Origin: Mesotaenium endlicherianum
Taxonomy: Eukaryota; Streptophyta; Zygnematophyceae; Zygnematales; Mesotaeniaceae
Direction: 5' to 3'
DNA: 64,000 nt
Assembly: GCA_009602735.1 (NCBI GenBank)
Contig: WELA01000984.1
Coordinates: 348,671-412,670 of the forward strand
Shown: positions 35,925 to 44,991 of the stretch, in pieces
Position numbering within the stretch: the stretch's first letter is position 1
How the letters are laid out: each line of letters begins with the position of its first letter
Made by a program: the position numbers and the translations under genes
The notes under the pieces: generated by a model
Seen by the model: the letters and a program-made list of their open reading frames with translations, nothing else
Databases searched by the model: none
Told to the model about the DNA's origin: nothing

Positions 35925-37012
35925 CTTTTGCCCTTGATCCTTGACCTCCCTCTTATCTCCAACATCAAGGTGGTCTATCTGCCTTTGTATATGATACCTC
36001 TGAAAGCACTTAGAAGGACACAAGAATCTTTTGCGAGGCTCACACATGAAGTGAACCTTAGGAGCTCTCAAGCCAGATGCACGAAGCCCAAAAGTGCCAG
36101 CTGTACACACTACGCATCGCTTCCTGTCCTTCACCTTTGCTAGAAAATACTTGTGAGTCCACCTTGCACCTGCAGCAATTGGGGCTGGGACGGTTTGGAT
36201 CACCACCTTGCTAGGGCCTTCATCATGGGGATGGCTGAAGTTGCACATGGCATCCTTGATCTCCAAGTAGTTGTCAAACCTGTCTTCGTCGGGTTGTGCC
36301 ATCTTGTATAAGATGAACACAATAGCAAGCAAGCCATCAAAGATTCCCAGTAGGCCCTATGCCACCACTTCCTATTTACCAACACTCTCTCAGAACTATA
36401 GTTTCTAGCTAGACACATAGCATCAAATTGATCAACTGCATCCTTGTACAATTTATAGTGTTCTACTAACTTTGGAGCTGGCAGAGACACTCTCTCTTTT
36501 CCAACATGCCTAAGCTGAGTTTTGGGAGCCAGACCCTTTGCTGTAGATAAAAATGCACAAGGCCTTTGATCATTCCATACACATGCAACCATAGAGGGGT
36601 GCTAATTGTATGCAGCTATAGAGTGGCCTGGAGGGTGAGAATCAGGCTTCATCCACAACAAGCCAGCAGGATAGTCCTTTCTATTTGTGACAACTGTCCC
36701 TGTGGCTGCATGTCCCATCTTAGCTAGTAGTGCAAATAGATGAGGTGAGGTGAAGCCTCTATCCACGATCAAATTAAAAAAAATACCCATAGGTAGCATA
36801 CTCACTAAGTCTCGTACAACCTGTGTCTTTTGACCAGGAAACTTGACTCTGTCATAGATTATGAATGCATAACAAGAGTAAGTAAGGGCATCACAGATTG
36901 TGAACAATTCTATGCCATACTTGTAAGGCTTGGAAGAGTTGTACACTCTAATGAGGCATTGTCTATTTCTAATTGGGATTGTTCTTTCATCCACAGTCAG
37001 GTACACTCCAAG
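35925..37012 (-). pseudogene. piggyBac-type transposase, C-terminal two thirds
   Basis: The DDE_Tnp_1_7 pattern is clear. VYLTVDERTIP carries the first catalytic Asp, NLIVDRGFTSPHLFALL the second, and VDQFDAMC the third. A C-terminal Cys/His-rich domain follows (RCVVC, then FLCPSKCFQRYH), as in piggyBac. The reading frame has an in-frame TAG near 36608 and a shift near 36345, where WWHRAYWESL passes to an overlapping frame continuing LLAIVFILYKM, so this copy is dead. Its N-terminal part is 26 kb away at 63071-63458, separated by the family A composite. Both sides share CCAAG, and the frame continues across the junction (YYSLG on one side, VYLTVDE on the other). Confidence 0.88.
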
Positions 37013-37719
37013 TGAAATGAATCGACTTACCAAATAGGCAATTAACAATTAATGAAGATCTTTATATCAGCAAGTAATCTTTATGGTGTTTTTTGTTAAT
37101 TGATTTAACAGCAAAGGACAACACACTAGCAGTGGACAATACTCGTAAGTCAAATGGTAGTAAACTAGCATCAATAATGCAATCAGTAAACTCACACATA
37201 AGCAAGGCTAGGAGACAGTGCATATCAATGGCTTCTCGCCTTGGATTCAGATCTCTCTCAATAAGCTTTACAAGAGAGTTGGCCTCGTTTCCGAATGCCG
37301 AACTCGAGAGCAATACCTAGCGTTTGTACATGGAATGAGTTTACTGTTCGATGGCACCGCCTACCCGGGAGTTAACCGCGTTGGTAGGACCTCGGTTAAC
37401 CAAATCCACCGCCATCTCCCATCATCCCGAATCGCCATCCATCCTAAGGATGTCATCTGGCCATTCATCTAGCACACCACACTTAGATGCATATCTAGGC
37501 AGTTTGCTGCTACCGAGTACGGAAGTCAGCTGGCTGTCAAAGAATGTGTCAGCAAGCTGACCTAAGTTGACTTCAGCCTGCTGCTCCCGGCTGAGTCATT
37601 AAACTGATTATTTTATAAAGTCCACCAGACTAAATATTAACTAAAGTTCAGCAGGCTGAACTTATTTAACTTTTATAATTAAATAGATATTATATTTACC
37701 AATATACTGATTCATTACA
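37013..37719 (-). repeat. 3' LTR of A1
   Basis: A 707-bp LTR. On the plus strand it begins TGAAATGAATCGAC and ends GATTCATTACA. It contains the CTACCCGGGAGTTAACC block shared by all three family A LTRs. Confidence 0.92.
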
Positions 37720-38019
37720 ATCACTTCAACTTAACAAGTTGTCGCCTCGACAACACTAACACTTGGTACATGGTCCCTCTAGCTGAAAGTGTTGATCGAC
37801 TCCCAACACCTTTTGCTTCAATCCTGATACCTAACGGTGGGGGTCACTAGTAACAGCGTGCTCTCCCCTCGACCCTCAACCTATTGCCATTAGGAAGGAG
37901 ATGTTCCTTGGGGGCCCATGGTCAGGGGAGCCAGACCTCCTCCTGTCTTGGGGTCTCCTGAAGCCTGGGGGATCTACGTAGGGGCCCCGCGGAGAACGCA
38001 GTAATTGGGTTGTTTCCTC
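37720..38019 (-). other. A1 region between accessory ORF and 3' LTR
   Basis: About 300 bases. The purine content next to the LTR is weak, so no convincing polypurine tract is visible. GC-rich patches near 37900-37990. Confidence 0.5.
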
Positions 38020-39555
38020 CTACACAGTCTGAAACTGAAGGGAGGCAGCCTTCTCCTGGGCAGCCCTCAAACTGACAGGAACATATACCGGCATTCCAGA
38101 AGGATGTTGCATGACATGAGCCAAGGGCACATGCCCTCTCTGCGAGGAAGATGCTGGCAGGCCTCTGGCTATCTCTCTAGCAGCCCTCCTGTCTGCACTG
38201 TCTGATTGGGTCTTCGTGCCTGCAGATGGGCTCTGTCCTTTGGCAGTTCCCAGCCAAGTGATATCTTCCTCTTCAGCGAGCTGTTGTAACGCCAACCCAG
38301 TCTTATCCCTTACAAGGGATGTGGCAGGTGTCAGGACCACAGCGGGGCTGGTGTCCTCCTCCTCGCCTTCCTCTTCTTCCTCCTCTGACCCCTCCTCCTC
38401 TCCTTCCCCTGGTTCCTCTGAGACTGCTGGGGTCTATTCTGTCAGCTGCTCCAGCTCTTTCCGAAAAAAAGAATATCCCACTGACCTTCCCCTTTTGGGT
38501 GCTGGTGGGGGTTGTTGAGTCCGGATTGCATACAGGTCCTTTTCGACCTGCTTGCTTGCCCATTTGGCATAAGCGTGCTTCCCTTTAGAGAATGACTCAC
38601 GGGCCCTGCTCCTGTCCTCCTGCATTTCTTGGCTCATGCAGTCTCTTACTCCATCCAATCTTGGGTCCCAAGCGGCAATATGAGGAGGCAACACTATGTT
38701 CCCCTATAGGTCCGTTAGGAAGTCTTCCTCCCTTGCCTTGTCATTTTGCTGGTCCCTCATGTTGATGGTCATCCACCGCCAACCGGTGGGCTTCTGGAAG
38801 AAGGCAGGGTCTGTTCTTTTCAGAGTACAAGGGTACCAGTGCCCTGCAAAGTCTAGCTGACTGGTTTCCCTCGCCAAAAATGTCCAGCTTCTTCTCTCCA
38901 TCTCATTTTACATGGCCTTGAACCTGTTATCGAATGTAGAGTCCTTAAAGCTGTCCGCGTCCATAGGATTCATCCTGATGACACTATCTTTTCCCCAGAT
39001 ACCCGGAATGGATACAGCTCCTATTTCATTCATCTGGGCCATTGCCTTGGCCTCTTTGACCGTATATCCTACCATCCTGGCGTAATTGTGGTAGAGGAGT
39101 CCTGTGCTGACCTCTATATACTTGTCGAAGCTATCAGATGTCTCCCCTTCCCTTCGCAGGATGTCCTGCTGTGCCTTACTGCGACTTCTCTGGGCATACT
39201 TGAAGACCTCCTCCACTAGATCAAAGCCCTTGCCCAGCACTGTGTAGCGGTAGCTGCTGATTCTCCTCTGTTCTTCTTCGTCAGCATGCTGCTTCCGCCT
39301 CTCCTCAGCTTGCCTCTCCTCTTCCGCCTTCTTGGCCTCCTCTGCAGCTTTTCTATCCAGTTCTTCCTGCCTCAGCCTGGCCTGCTCCTCCTCCTCCTTC
39401 TCCTTCTGTGCCTCCCGCTGTTGTTGGAGTCGTTGTGATTCTCGAGCGGAGATGGAGGATGATTCGATGTCGCCACGGAATTGCAAGTATTTTGCTTGTG
39501 CCTCTTCCGCTCTTCTCTTCCTCTTAAGTTCTGTCTTCTGAGTCATCCTGCTCAA
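38020..39555 (-). pseudogene. Family A accessory ORF, copy 2 (unknown function)
   Basis: Not recognised. It is in the same sense as pol, between the chromodomain and the 3' LTR. It starts near 39555 with a Lys/Glu/Arg-rich predicted coiled coil (EEEEEQARLRQEELDRKAA), then a folded-looking part (SYRYTVLGKGFDLVEEV, DKYIEVSTGLLYHNYARMVG), then WRWM (38704-38901), then a linker with KRGRSVGYSF and an acidic, Ser/Pro-rich tail. No signal peptide or membrane segment is seen, so it does not look like an envelope gene. Copy 1 (41357-42658) shares the layout and spaced motifs although the two are well diverged. Fossil with several breaks. Confidence 0.7.
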
Positions 39556-39929
39556 TCATAAACACAATGCAGTTAGTGAAGTCATGATACTTTGCCGCTA
39601 CTGAGTGCTCGTGGTTAAAAAGAACGTGATAGGGAGAGTCCCTACAGTGTAGTACCTTGTGTGAGTGAGTATAACAGAGAATTGAGTTAGAGAGAGAAAG
39701 TGAGTATGAGCGCAGGTTGAGTGTGTAGAATGGTTATAAAATTCGCCTGGCTGATCCCGAAACGGAACACACTCCCTCCAACTTAAGTTTAAAGGTGGGC
39801 TGCCTGTCACAACTGTCACTATCTGTCACTAACTGTCACATTCCTCTCCGACTTATATGGAGACATGACCTCCTGTCACCTGTCCATGTCCACGAAAATG
39901 ACAGTTAGGGAGGGGTGCCAGCCGCCGGA

Positions 39930-40110
39930 AGGTGGAACCGTTTCAATGCCCCTTTGGCATTGGTCAGCTAGTCTTTAAATTCCTAAGTGTCCCCAGAGGC
40001 GTCGTAACCCTTCCATCTGACCAGGTACTTCATGACATATTTAGATGAGCGACGGACAGAACGAGCGTCTAAAATCTCCTCGACCTCATAATCCTCACGG
40101 TCACCATCTC
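39930..40110 (-). pseudogene. A1 second chromodomain segment
   Basis: Minus-strand peptides VEEILDAR, SKYVMKYLVRWKG and NAKGALKRFHLPAA match a chromodomain tail and parallel 43060-43170 plus 49948-50090. Fossil. Confidence 0.65.
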
Positions 40111-41160
40111 GCACAGCGAGGACCGGTCCCGGTTGGACAGGTAATCGACCTGTGAACAGTGTGTCACCTTTGATGTATGGTTCAAGAATGAGACATTAAA
40201 GCCCGGGTGGCCCTTATATTATGTTGACATATTCAGTTTGTAAGCATTCTGACCGACACAGCGCACCACCGAATATGGACCGATCCAAACAGGACCAAGC
40301 TTTTTCTTGACCACACCAAGCAGGTACAGGTGCTGAGAATGCAGTTTGACCAAATCGCCCTTAGAAAATGGATATTGTTTCCCAGCGTCAAGCTTGGATG
40401 GGCAGTGGTTGTAAGAGACCCCCCAATGGTGTGTGTCTAGACTTATTTCTTTGACAATGATCACAGGACTCAACATATTTCAAGACCTCCCAAGGTAATC
40501 CCTCCCAATGATAATGTTTTGCCAGTTTGCCAACAGCTTTGGCCTGCCCCAAATGCCCACCCAGTATACTGTCATGTGCTTGACTTAGTAAAAGGGACCT
40601 TATTTCCAAGTTATTAAGAATGACCAGCTTCAGCCTGCCTGAAGTGGTTTCAGTCACCCAGACCCCACCCTTAAGCCTATACCCGAGTGCAGTAGCAGGA
40701 CACACACCATCAGTGGGGCTGGGCTCATATGTTGGATCAGAAAGGTAGGCTTTTCTAAGTTGTTCAAGGAAGGACTTTTTCACCTTTAATGAAGTGAGTG
40801 TACAAAGGACTTTATCTACAGTATGCTGATTAAAGTTCCTTCCTTGCAGGTCACGTCTTCTAGAGAGTGCATCAGCAGGATTCAACTTCCTTTGTTTGTA
40901 GTCAATCTGGACTTGAAACTGCTCCAGCATCTGGCTCCAGCGGTTCTCCCTCCTCGACAGCTTGGACTTTTTCTGAAAGTGAGTAAGAGCTAGATGATCT
41001 GTAATCACCTTAAACGCTTTACCATGTAAGTATGCTCTCCACTGTTTGAGCACATGAATGATTGCTTGCAGCTCTTCATCATGCACAGAGTAATTAATCT
41101 CAGCTGGATTAAATTTCATAGACTCATGTAACACAGGATGCCACTCCTGCTTTACCTTAG
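40080..41160 (-). pseudogene. A1 second RNase H-integrase block
   Basis: The block begins abruptly inside RNase H (KQEWHPV, AEINYSVHDEELQAIIHVLK, VITDHLALTHFQKKS). It continues through the integrase zinc domain (HDSILGGHLGQAKAVGKLA, SCDHCQRNKS) to the GPYSVV segment. It duplicates 50100-52290 in content but is diverged from it, and it is shorter because the integrase core is not readable. Fossil. Confidence 0.8.
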
Positions 41161-41356
41161 AGGTCGGCATACCTCTGGCCACCCCGCGTGTCCCTCTTCT
41201 GGCACCCCTGTCCTCTGGGGATTTCTGCTTTTGTCTGCTGCCAAGTACAGTCAGATCAGCTTCTTCCCTTGCTTGGGCAGGTGGGCTGGGGGAGCGAATG
41301 CGCGGTTCAATTACCTCCACGGCTGGGGTCACATGCCATATTCCTAATCTTGGCTC

Positions 41357-42658
41357 CTAAGGAAGCCTTGCCCTTGCCTGCCAGTGGGTCTCCTGCGTAC
41401 TACCTCTTGATTCTCTTGCCTGCCCCTGGGTATCCTGAGTACCAGCTCCTGATGCTTCTCCTTTGCCTTGCTCTTCTTCCTCATCCTTCTCATCCTCCTC
41501 CTCTGAGAGAGTAGGAGTCTCGTCCACTAAGTCGTCCTGCTCCCTGGTAGACATGGAGTAGTCTACTGACCTCCCTTTCTTAGGACGCGCCGGAGGTTGC
41601 TTGGCCTTCAGCCTGCTGATATCTATCCGGCCTGCATTCTTTGCCCATTTGACAAAGGTATGCTTTCCCTTAGAGAAGTAGTCTCTCCCCCTCCTCCTGT
41701 GCTCTTGGTCTCTGAATTATATTGCTCAGGCAGCCATTCAGCCTAGGGTCCTAGGGGGCAATGTGAGGTGGTAGGATGAGGTAGCCGTCTAGGCCATAGT
41801 GGAAGTCATCTGGTTGGGCTGGGTCACATTCCTGTTTTTAATTTGTGACGGTCATCCACCTCCAGTCTGTTGGCTGCTGGTAGTACTGGGGTCCATGCTC
41901 AGCTTTCCTCAGTTTACACGGGGACCACTGGGGAGAGAACATCTGCTGTCCTGCGTCCTTGGCCAAGTACTCCCAGCTCCTTCTCCCAACTTCATTGTAA
42001 GCTGGCAGTAGTGTGAGGTAGAATACCGTATCCTTAAAGCTATCGGGCCGCATGCTCACCATTTTGATGAGGATCTGATCTTCCACTGTTCTCGGTATTG
42101 GGACTGGCTTGTTCTCTGAATCATCTGCAAGGTACCGGGCCTGCTCTGCTGTATAGCCCACCATCTTGGCATAATCTTCGTAGAGGACCACACCAGTGTG
42201 TGTCTCAATGTACCTATCCAATGCTGCAGTTCCTTCCCTTTGTAGCAGTGTTGTCTGTTCCAGCTTGTTGATCTCCCGGGCTGCCAGCAATGCTTCCTTC
42301 ACTTTATCAAAGTTTTGGCCACCCACCACAGTATACCTGTAAGTGGCCAAGCTCTTCTGCCTGTCCGCTTCAGCCTTTTTCCTTCTCTCCTCCTTTGCCG
42401 CTGCCGCTTCTTCTTGTTGTTCTTCTGTCTTTCCTCCTCAGCTTTCCTGAGGTTTTCCGCTTCTTGATCCTTCTTCCTCTGTGCTTCTTCTGCCGCCTCT
42501 TGTTGTCTGCGGACCCTTTCTTGTTCTCTCCTTGTGAGGGACGTCGCCGCCAGCTCCTTCTGGTATTGCTCCATTGTCCTCCTGGCTTCTTCTGCCTTGC
42601 GCTTTTTCTCCTCCTTTTGTGTGGTGGGAGCCATTCTGCACATGTGACCAGGGCACAA
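41357..42658 (-). pseudogene. Family A accessory ORF, copy 1 (unknown function)
   Basis: Pieces lie at 42658-42299 (charged coiled coil: KEEKKRKAEEARRTMEQYQK), 42350-41838 (TYRYTVVGGQNFDKVKEA, DRYIETHTGVVLYEDYAKMV, DSFKDTVFY, RRSWEYLAKD, DWRWMTV) and 41554-41357 (acidic tail SEEEDEKDEEEEQGKGE). It shares YRYTV-G-FD-V, RYIE-TG-Y-YAKMVGYT, DSFKD, RRSW and WRWMT with copy 2, while many other positions differ. No known domain recognised. It follows a leader containing a 42-bp tandem repeat (42885-42968). Confidence 0.7.
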
Positions 42659-42884
42659 GTTAGTAGGATATCGACCTTTGTCATAGGAGTTGCAGGAAGG
42701 GAGTAAGTTCGTATTAGTATGGTATATTCGTTCTTGTTTACCTTACAGGGTGATTGCTAGGAGTGGACGTAGTTGCGGTGCGGAAGACGTAAACGTATGA
42801 ATGTGTTTTCAGGTGTGTTAAGTGATGCATTGCTGTGCGAGGCCCTTTTTCCTTCAACCCAAGGTGCTTTATGTGGGCCAGGCT

Positions 42885-42968
42885 GTCCCTTCTGTCACTA
42901 TGCTGAGACTTAGGATTCACATAACCGTCCCATCTGTCACTATGCTGACACTTAGGGGTCACATAACT
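42885..42968. repeat. Two tandem 42-bp units before accessory ORF copy 1
   Basis: Units 42885-42926 and 42927-42968 each read YGTCCC-TCTGTCACTATGCTGA and end CACATAAC. The matching region near copy 2 (about 39800-39840) has shorter CTGTCACTA repeats instead. Confidence 0.85.
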
Positions 42969-43059
42969 GTCCCTTTCTCGCTCTCGCACACTAACTGTCA
43001 TATATTTTCCCCTCCAACTTAAATGGAGACAGATTCTCCTGTCACCTTCCCGTGTCAAC

Positions 43060-43165
43060 AGAAATGACCGTTAGGGAGGGGCTTCAGCCGCCCGAAGGTG
43101 GACCCGTTTCAACGCCCCTTTGGCATTAGTCAGCTGGTCTTTAAATTTTCAAGTGTCCCAAGAGG
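43060..43165 (-). pseudogene. A1 first chromodomain tail, downstream of the B2 insertion
   Basis: The minus-strand peptide NAKGALKRVHLRAAEAPP ends the pol region. The preceding chromodomain part (EYEVEEILDARS, YVMKYLIRWKG) lies on the other side of B2 at about 49955-50090, so B2 landed in the chromodomain-coding end. Confidence 0.7.
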
Positions 43166-43170
43166 CATCA

Positions 43171-43673
43171 TGTAGTGATTTGAGTTATTATATATTAGTT
43201 CGCATATATTTTAATGTTTTCAAATATATTTGGAGTAGTATTGTGTGGAGTCAAGTGTGAATAGGTACTCTCGTAACTTGGTTCATGTCCTTTGAACCTT
43301 CCAAGGCATTTTCGAAGTTAGAAGAAAGACCTAGAAGAACTCCATGTGGCAAAAGTCAGATGTGCCATTTTTAAGTCAAAAGGACATGTGTACATTATTC
43401 TAGAAAGAGGTGGCAAGTTTTGGGATGTGTTGGGTGCCAACACATCAACATACACCTTCCTAGAAATTACTTATGTAGCAAGTATATAAACAAGAGCTAG
43501 AACATAGAAAGACATTCCAGAATCACTCTTGTACTTGCCAAAATCCAGAAATATATTAACTTTCAAGAAGCCATCTCTCTTTCAAGAAGCTACCACTTGT
43601 GTTCAAAGATCCTTGTCTTGAATAGATAAAGTATTCTGTTTTACTAAGTACTTTATCTATCTGTTTCACTACA
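43171..43673 (+). repeat. 5' LTR of B2
   Basis: 503 bp, TGTAGTG to CACTACA, with 7-bp terminal inverted repeats. A TATATAAAC block near 43485 is a likely promoter. An 11-bp inverted repeat (TAGATAAAGTA at 43623-43633 and TACTTTATCTA at 43649-43659) lies just before the 3' end. Confidence 0.95.
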
Positions 43674-43674
43674 G

Positions 43675-43686
43675 TGGTATCGGAGC
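43675..43686 (+). promoter_or_regulatory. Primer binding site of B2 (tRNA-iMet type)
   Basis: TGGTATCGGAGC one base after the LTR. Confidence 0.88.
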
Positions 43687-43710
43687 TAGGCACTTTGGTA
43701 GCACAAGAAG

Positions 43711-44991
43711 ATGGCCGATCCCCAAGACCAACAGCAAGCTTTCGAAGGAAGCCCTTCCTCTCCAAGACACCCTCCTCCAGCGCCGATGGGAGAGCCCACT
43801 CAAGAAAATCTGAAACAACAAGAAGCACCACAAAGAGGAGCACACCCTCCTCCAACGTCGATGGGAGAGCCTACTCAAGGAAATCTCCAACAACAAGAAG
43901 CACCACAAGGAGGAGCACCGTCAAATCCCGTGGCAGCCGCTATAGCAAAGTTAACCCCACCACAAGGAGTTCCCGCAAATGAGTGGGCAGCCTTCCTAAT
44001 GACCGTCCACAACCAAGTGGGCCTGGCCACCTATGAAGCAACCGTGCAAGCGTCAAGAGAAGCTATGGCTGCCATGGTTGCCCCTATTGCGAGCAATGCT
44101 CAAAATCCAGCCCCGGCTCAAGCGCCTCCACAAGAGCCAACGAGAGCAAGGAAACTCATCAAGCCCGGCAAACCCGACACTTTCAACCCCGGGAAAGGTG
44201 CCAACCTGAATTTATGGCTCTACCAAGTGGAGACGTACCTCGCGTTCCTTGAAGTACCCGAGGAGGACTACGTTCCCTTTGCCGTTACCTTACTTAGAGG
44301 AGCAGCAACATCATGGTGGCGTAACTATCAAGCGGCTATATATCAAGCTATGGCGCACCCCATGCTCGGCCAAGAGCCCCCACCATCATATGCAAGATGG
44401 GCAGATTTTCGTGAGGCCCTCAAGAAGCAATTCATGCCCATCAATGCGGAGAAGATTGCCCGAGGAAAGCTCCACCATCTCAAGCAAACGACGTCCGTTC
44501 AAGAGTATACATCCAGATTTCACGCCCTCACTCTTGAGATCCCCAACATGTCTCTCGAGGAGAAGATTGACCGTTACATCTTTGGCCTCAAACCCAAGGT
44601 GGCAAAGGAAGTGGAGTTACGCGACTTGACGGACTTCTCAAAGATCATTGAAGTGGCCCAAAAGGTGGATACCTTGGATTTCAAGCACTCCGTGCCTTCA
44701 TCTTCACGGGTACCGACGACGCGGGTGTACGCAGCCCCTTCCACATCCGAATCTGGACCCACACCCATGGAAATCGGAGTTATTAAAAGGGACCCCGCGG
44801 CTGCCCGGAAGAGTGGAAGACCCTCCAATGACACTTATGATGCAAGAAACCAGCAAGGAGTGAAAGCAAGACTCTCCCCGGCTGAAAAAGAAGCTCTCAT
44901 GACGGCTGGACTATGCTTCTATTGCAAGGAAAAGGGCCATCGTGCACTTTCATGCCCCAAAAAGTTGTCAAAAAACGGACAGCGCCGGTAG
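43711..44991 (+). CDS. B2 gag, 426 residues
   Basis: Structural protein of a Ty3 chromovirus. The N-terminus has two tandem 25-residue Pro/Gln-rich units ([13 protein letters not shown] type). The capsid part includes [19 protein letters not shown] and [20 protein letters not shown]. The CCHC zinc knuckle [14 protein letters not shown] is near residues 400-413. The end overlaps pol by 79 bases. The overlap contains A AAA AAC in the gag frame (44970-44976), a classic minus-one slippery heptamer of the kind retroelements use to express pol. Confidence 0.95.
   Translation: MADPQDQQQAFEGSPSSPRHPPPAPMGEPTQENLKQQEAPQRGAHPPPTSMGEPTQGNLQQQEAPQGGAPSNPVAAAIAKLTPPQGVPANEWAAFLMTVHNQVGLATYEATVQASREAMAAMVAPIASNAQNPAPAQAPPQEPTRARKLIKPGKPDTFNPGKGANLNLWLYQVETYLAFLEVPEEDYVPFAVTLLRGAATSWWRNYQAAIYQAMAHPMLGQEPPPSYARWADFREALKKQFMPINAEKIARGKLHHLKQTTSVQEYTSRFHALTLEIPNMSLEEKIDRYIFGLKPKVAKEVELRDLTDFSKIIEVAQKVDTLDFKHSVPSSSRVPTTRVYAAPSTSESGPTPMEIGVIKRDPAAARKSGRPSNDTYDARNQQGVKARLSPAEKEALMTAGLCFYCKEKGHRALSCPKKLSKNGQRR

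Noticed and set aside
38020-42658. Envelope gene of a retrovirus-like element
   Set aside because: It is in the env position, but I see no signal peptide, membrane segment or glycoprotein-like cysteine pattern.
42885-42968. CRISPR-like repeat array
   Set aside because: Only two directly abutting units with no spacers, inside a eukaryotic retroelement.
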